Source: Cheilinus undulatus (lineage: Eukaryota > Chordata > Actinopteri > Labriformes > Labridae). From it: a stretch of 64,000 nt of DNA. Within the stretch, counting starts at the first letter, position 1. Each line of letters begins with the position of its first letter. The notes beneath the pieces were generated by a model. It did not search any database. It was not told where the DNA came from and worked only from the letters and a program-made list of their open reading frames with translations. This document shows, piece after piece, positions 59,613-64,000 of this stretch. A program made the translations under genes and the position numbers. The stretch is from positions 20,482,212-20,546,211 of the forward strand of contig NC_054876.1 of the NCBI RefSeq assembly GCF_018320785.1, read 5' to 3'.

Positions 59613-59656
<44 letters not shown>
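59613..59656. repeat. (TA)n microsatellite
   Basis: An uninterrupted run of about 22 TA units. It forms the left flank of the Tc1-like mini-element that follows, consistent with the TA target of that superfamily. Confidence 0.92.
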
Positions 59657-59659
<3 letters not shown>

Positions 59660-60205
59660 TTAACAAATTTATTAAACCACCCTAACCCTACCCAAAGTAA
59701 GGTTTATGCCACAACTGCCCTAAATTTACAGCGTTGGCAATTACCAAAATCATTTTTTTATGTTTCTGCAATGGTTAATACACCAATATGTAGAAACTCT
59801 TTAACCCAAATGATATTTTTAATGCCAAAATATAATTATTATTGATATCCATGAATTTTCAAATTTACTGATTTACAAAAAAAAACTGAAAAAATAGTAA
59901 AGTACATTAATATTTCTTGATTAATATGTCAAATTATAGTGATTTACTTGCATTCCTGAACAGAAAAATGAGTTTTAGTGGTTGAATGTTATGCTTGATT
60001 CTGACTTCTCAGAGAGGCCCAGTGAGCCGGCTCAAATCTGGGTATAAAAAGGTAAATTCAGTTTGAAATTCCTCATTCCTGTTCCAAATTGTAAAACGTG
60101 GAGAGCTCACTGAAAATGAAAGAGTCCGCATCAAAGCACTTCATGATGCTGGATGGTCTTTGAGTAAAATATGACAGGTGGTCTAATAAATTTGTTAAGC
60201 ACTGC
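59657..60205 (+). mobile_element. Tc1-like deletion derivative with transposase N-terminal fragment
   Basis: Ends: left CTTAACAAATTTATTAAACC near 59660 and right GGTCTAATAAATTTGTTAAG near 60180-60199, inverted repeats. The right end is followed by TA and the left adjoins a (TA)n run. At 60092-60172 a frame encodes RGELTENERVRIKALHDAGW, resembling the DNA-binding helix-turn-helix at the start of a Tc1 transposase, and stops where it meets the right terminal repeat. Catalytic parts are absent. Confidence 0.75.
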
Positions 60206-61269
60206 ATACATTGTCCTTATGATGATCTGCTACACTACGAACAGAGGTCCATTTCTACATGGGGAATTAAAACCAAACAAGGGAAACCTGTGGGTCAGTG
60301 GGTGACTCACAGTTCAAAAACAAGTTGACTTCCTCTCCCAAAGAGGAAATGTGTAGGTCGTCTTTTACTGTCCCTAGGAGGAAGGGGTCCACAATGAAAA
60401 GGGCTTCCCTCATTTTCATAACCACTCCCGCCCCCTTCCTTTCCTACGGTAGCGTAAAGTTCCCCAGTAATACGCTGTCTACTCTCAGTTTATTGGCTTC
60501 CATTTTTAGTTTCAAGGATCCTTTGGTTTTCTCCTAGTTTTGTTATGCATTCTGTTCCCATTTTGAGACTTCTTCATTCAAGAAATTCATGTGAAAATCA
60601 TTCCTCTAATCAGGCTTACAGTAAAAGAAGTCAATTTTTATCAAGTGCTTATCATCTCTGCTGTTCTGAGATGTATACTGTCGTGAACAGGAAAAAGCTG
60701 CAAGCCAGTTTTTATTATTTTTGGTCCTCCTGCACTTTCACTAGGCTGAACACTGTCAATGTATTACTGTGACTGAAGGAGATCAATAAAAGTGTGTATT
60801 CCATACTGATTCATATATCAGCTCATTCATCTGAACTTGTAGGCCCGACCAACAGGAAAGAACAGTTTCTTTTTGATCTATCTAAAAATACTGTGTTGGT
60901 TATAATGTAGAATGATTTATTACTATTGTTTGTATTAAAAAAAAACATATGATGAGGAACTTAGAAAAAATAACCAAACATTTAACAGCTATCACAATAT
61001 TACTGCAGACCCTTCATCTCTGACCAGCACCTCAAAGACTGTTCATCTGAGACGCCGTATATCTTAGAAAGGAAGTGCAGTAACTTAATGGTACAACGGA
61101 TCTCCAATTTTTGATTTTTTTTAACTTTAATTCAACTTTATTCCTGAACAAAGTCTGTTAGTTACATTCACAAATTAACCAACATTTCATAAATAAACAG
61201 AAAAAGATCAGCGGTCTAACCTGAGATTAAATTCTGTCTAGACCCATTTTAGAAGTAGTTACACGATAG
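60206..61269. other. Intergenic, no feature recognised
   Basis: The open frames at 60298-60772 on the plus strand have no recognisable domain or splice context. No RNA gene is seen. Confidence 0.4.
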
Positions 61270-61460
61270 GTGGTTTAGCTTCTTTAGCTTTAGCTAACAT
61301 AGCTACATAAAAGTCTTAGGCTTTGTGAGCTCAGATTTAGCAACATTAGCAATGTAGCTCCATCAGCTACATAGCTTCTTTAGCTACATCGCTCCTTCAG
61401 CTACATTGCTCTGTTAGCTACGTAGCTTAGTTACCTACGTATCTTTGTTATCTATGTTCC
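61270..61460. repeat. Degenerate TAGCT-rich tandem tract, locus 2
   Basis: It has repeated variants of TTAGCTACATAGCTTCTTTAGC, the same word family as 32040-32360. Confidence 0.7.
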
Positions 61461-61789
61461 TAAGTATACACAATGTCATTTTTGTAAAAATCACGTATCA
61501 TTTTATTTTCTAAAAGTAGACGTTTAGGCAGCTCAGAGTAGGTCTAAAGCTCAGAAGTAAATCAGATTTAGTTGCTGAAGTTTTCACTCAGTCATACTTG
61601 GACAGGCCTGCCTACAGCACTGGCTGGGCCCCAGGAAACCCATTGAATTGGCCCTCCCCAGCTGTGGTTTATTAGCATTGCATTTGCACTGGACCAGTAG
61701 CATAGGAACTAGCATCCTGGCTAACAGCTACCTATTTTGGAACTGAAAAGTGTGTCGAGCTATTATTTGGTTCTAATGTTCAAATTACT

Positions 61790-62110
61790 TATCTGAACCA
61801 CTTTTTAACCCCTTTTCACCATTGCCCACCCATTTTTGCCACATTTGACCAATTTCTGCATCTTTTAGCCAATTTTTGCCACTTTTACCCTATTTTCACA
61901 ACTTGTAACCCTTTTGAGAACTTTATTCTATCATTTTTGCCACTCCTTTGCCACTTTGTGTCTCTGTCAACCATGCTAGCCACCTTTCACATTTTTTTCT
62001 CCACTATTTTCTTTGAACCCATTTTTGCCACTCTGTAGCCACCCCCCATTTTACTGGTATTTTCTGCCATTTTTGTTCTACCAGTTTTCACCTTTTTTGT
62101 CTTGTTTTTC
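61790..62110. repeat. Degenerate minisatellite of CCATTTTTGCCAC units
   Basis: About 320 bases carry repeated words of the type CCATTTTTGCCACTTTTAACC with a period of very roughly 10-12 bases and many substitutions (for example 61837-61850, 61871-61890, 62005-62040). It is flanked by GGCTGGGCCCC (61623) and GTGGGGCCCAACCC (62182) wording, which may be ends of one transposon containing it. Confidence 0.6.
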
Positions 62111-64000
62111 AATTATTCAATTATTTTCCTCTTAAAGTTATTTCACTTCCTTATACTTTATTTTCTGGCATACTAATGTTTGGTGGGGCCCAACCCCCCT
62201 TCCCCCCATGGTGACCTTGACTGTGCATCTCTATCCTTTCCCTCTAATGGAAAATTTAAAAATACTCAAATTATTTTTAAGGGGGAATTTCAGTGTATTT
62301 GTAAGAAAAGGCACAGTATACCAAACAATCCCAATACTGATTTGTTATACATAACAAACTTTAAGCTTTAATAAGCTTTAAGCTTATATTTCATATTCAA
62401 ATATCACACTTCCTTTTTGCTGCTTGGTCTGACAGAATACGTAACAGACCCTGTTGACTTTGGGGGTCACTGTAGGCCAGCAGAGATGCAGCCCACAGGA
62501 GATAAACAAGATACTGATGTTTGCTGATGTTTGCTTGAGATGGCTGACATAACAGAAGAAAAGACAGCTGCACAAAGTGTAGTCTCATCTCTGACCTGGC
62601 TCAAGCACTTGACCTGATATAAACCCACCAGGCTTTCTATTTAGTTTGGATCATGTTTATAAATGAGAGGGTGAAAGCGTTTTATAAGGCTGGCCTGATT
62701 GCTGATTCATAATCCAGGACTAGAGGATTCATGGACTCTTTAAGGCCAGAAAGTTCACTAGAAGTCATCGTGTAAAAAAGTCTCTTTTATCTTTTTTTTA
62801 AAAAGGGGGGGCAAAGTGTTCCATAACTATCACAAAACATCGTTTTTAATTTAAAAATGTCTTTTGTATTTGTAAAATAGTTTGGCCCATAAGGATCTGT
62901 TGCTTAGGTGCCAATGTGGTGACTATTAAATACTGAATACTGTAAGTGAATTCTCCATCAGCTTCTTTTACCAACAATAACCAGTCCATGTGAAACCAGA
63001 TTCTACTTAGCCTACCTGCTCCAGTAATGGCAAGTACAGGCAAACATCTTACTGTAAAACAATAATGAGTCCAGTACTGGCTATGTCTTATGAGAACGAG
63101 TACTTAAGCTTGGCATCATCACTGATAATGGATACATGTATGGGTATTGGTTCATCCCTAGTAAGAAAAAGTCCAATTGTTGTTTTAGTGTAATGAATAC
63201 TAGAGTTTAAGAAGGACATGGACATGTTACTGTGACTGAACACACACTCAGTCAAATCCTAATGCAGACATCGACTTTTTCTTGTATATTCCTCAATCAG
63301 ACACAGAAGTAGAACAACAGAAATGCAAGGCATGGCAGATTCACATTATTGTCTCACTTCCAAAATTACCATAAGCTAGGGGGATATCTCGCATCATATA
63401 AGTACCAAAAGTAAAACAAAGGGTATGTATGAAATTGACGGAGGTGCAAAACTACTTACATTTTTGCTGTTTGATATAGAAGTGGTTAGCTGCTTGCTAG
63501 CTTATTCACAAGGTCAACCACACCTAGAACCAGAAGGTGTATTGCCATCTAGCATAGCAGAGATGGTCATATTTATGTCAATAAATAAGCTGTGCCCACT
63601 GCGATATCAAATCTGGGGAATGTGTGGTTGGAGTTTTCTCATTATGCCCTTGGGCAGAGTGTTAGGGTGTGTTTTACATGTGTAATTGTGTTTGGATGTT
63701 GCCTGTTGTACAATGATCCCTGTTGGGTTTCTTTTGGTAGTGATTCCAATGGTCTGTCGTTCATTTTGATGTGAGACACATTTGCACCATGAATGAAGTT
63801 ATCCACTGCATTCACTTGTGACTTTAGGTGGTTCTAAAGGACACATAGTGCTTATTTTTCATCAGTATTCAATGCCTTGCAATGAGATTGTCTCTCTGCC
63901 TTGTTCTTACCAGAGGAGACCCACCTTACCACAGATTTTTAAGAATTACTGCAGCTCTGTCGTATCGTAAAATATTTAGCAATTTGAAATATTTAGTTGA
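62111..64000. other. Intergenic, no gene recognised
   Basis: AT-rich. Around 63060-63165 the wording (GAGTACTTAAGC, GGGTATTGGTTCATCCCTAG) resembles an end of another fish hAT-type MITE, but the partner end was not found. Short open frames (for example 63425-63685) show no family resemblance. Confidence 0.4.

Noticed and set aside
1-64000. CRISPR arrays, tRNA or rRNA genes, bacterial operons
   Set aside because: No regularly spaced direct repeats, cloverleaf-like sequence or prokaryotic gene spacing was seen; the genes are spliced vertebrate genes.

Overview
The window is teleost fish nuclear DNA. It has spliced vertebrate genes with GT-AG introns, long AT-rich intergenic stretches, and many non-autonomous DNA transposons (hAT, Tc1/mariner, piggyBac) plus non-LTR fragments typical of ray-finned fish. 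I saw no bacterial, organellar or viral genes, no CRISPR array, and no tRNA or rRNA. Exon borders were placed by eye from splice consensus, reading-frame continuity and recalled family sequences, so none is transcript-confirmed.

Layout, left to right. (1) 979-1952, plus strand: the last two coding exons of dscaml1 (DSCAM-like cell-adhesion receptor, cytoplasmic tail and PDZ ligand), then a long 3' region. (2) 5.5-13.1 kb: gene-free and transposon-rich. (3) 15813-21544, minus strand: complete coding region of arhgap35 (p190RhoGAP-A), with a 3' UTR of about 2.3 kb on its left, a 5' UTR exon at 21545-21734 and a CpG-rich promoter zone at about 23.3-24.2 kb. (4) 24.2-34.3 kb: mostly transposons, with one unexplained exon-like segment at 28070-28298. 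(5) 34541-52455, plus strand: a complete 32-exon class-I myosin, myo1c, whose first coding exon matches the nuclear-myosin-I type N-terminal extension. (6) 53160-54263, minus strand: a four-exon helical cytokine of the IL-6/LIF/CNTF family (M17-like), with a TATA promoter at about 55.55 kb. Its 3' UTR appears to overlap that of myo1c tail to tail. (7) 56-64 kb: gene-free, with hAT and Tc1 relics, a short telomere-like array and degenerate tandem repeats.

The genes do not form one pathway. dscaml1 acts in neurite self-avoidance, arhgap35 turns off Rho downstream of adhesion and tyrosine kinases, myo1c links membrane to actin, and the cytokine signals through gp130-type receptors. In humans DSCAML1, ARHGAP35 and MYO1C lie on three different chromosomes, so the linkage is a fish arrangement. 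I found no convincing new multi-gene system. The observations most worth checking are the cytokine with its altered site-III motif and overlapping ARE-bearing 3' UTR, the nuclear-myosin-type first exon, the orphan exon/small ORF near 28.1 kb, and a transposon stack in myo1c intron 3 in which one 8-bp hAT target was used twice.
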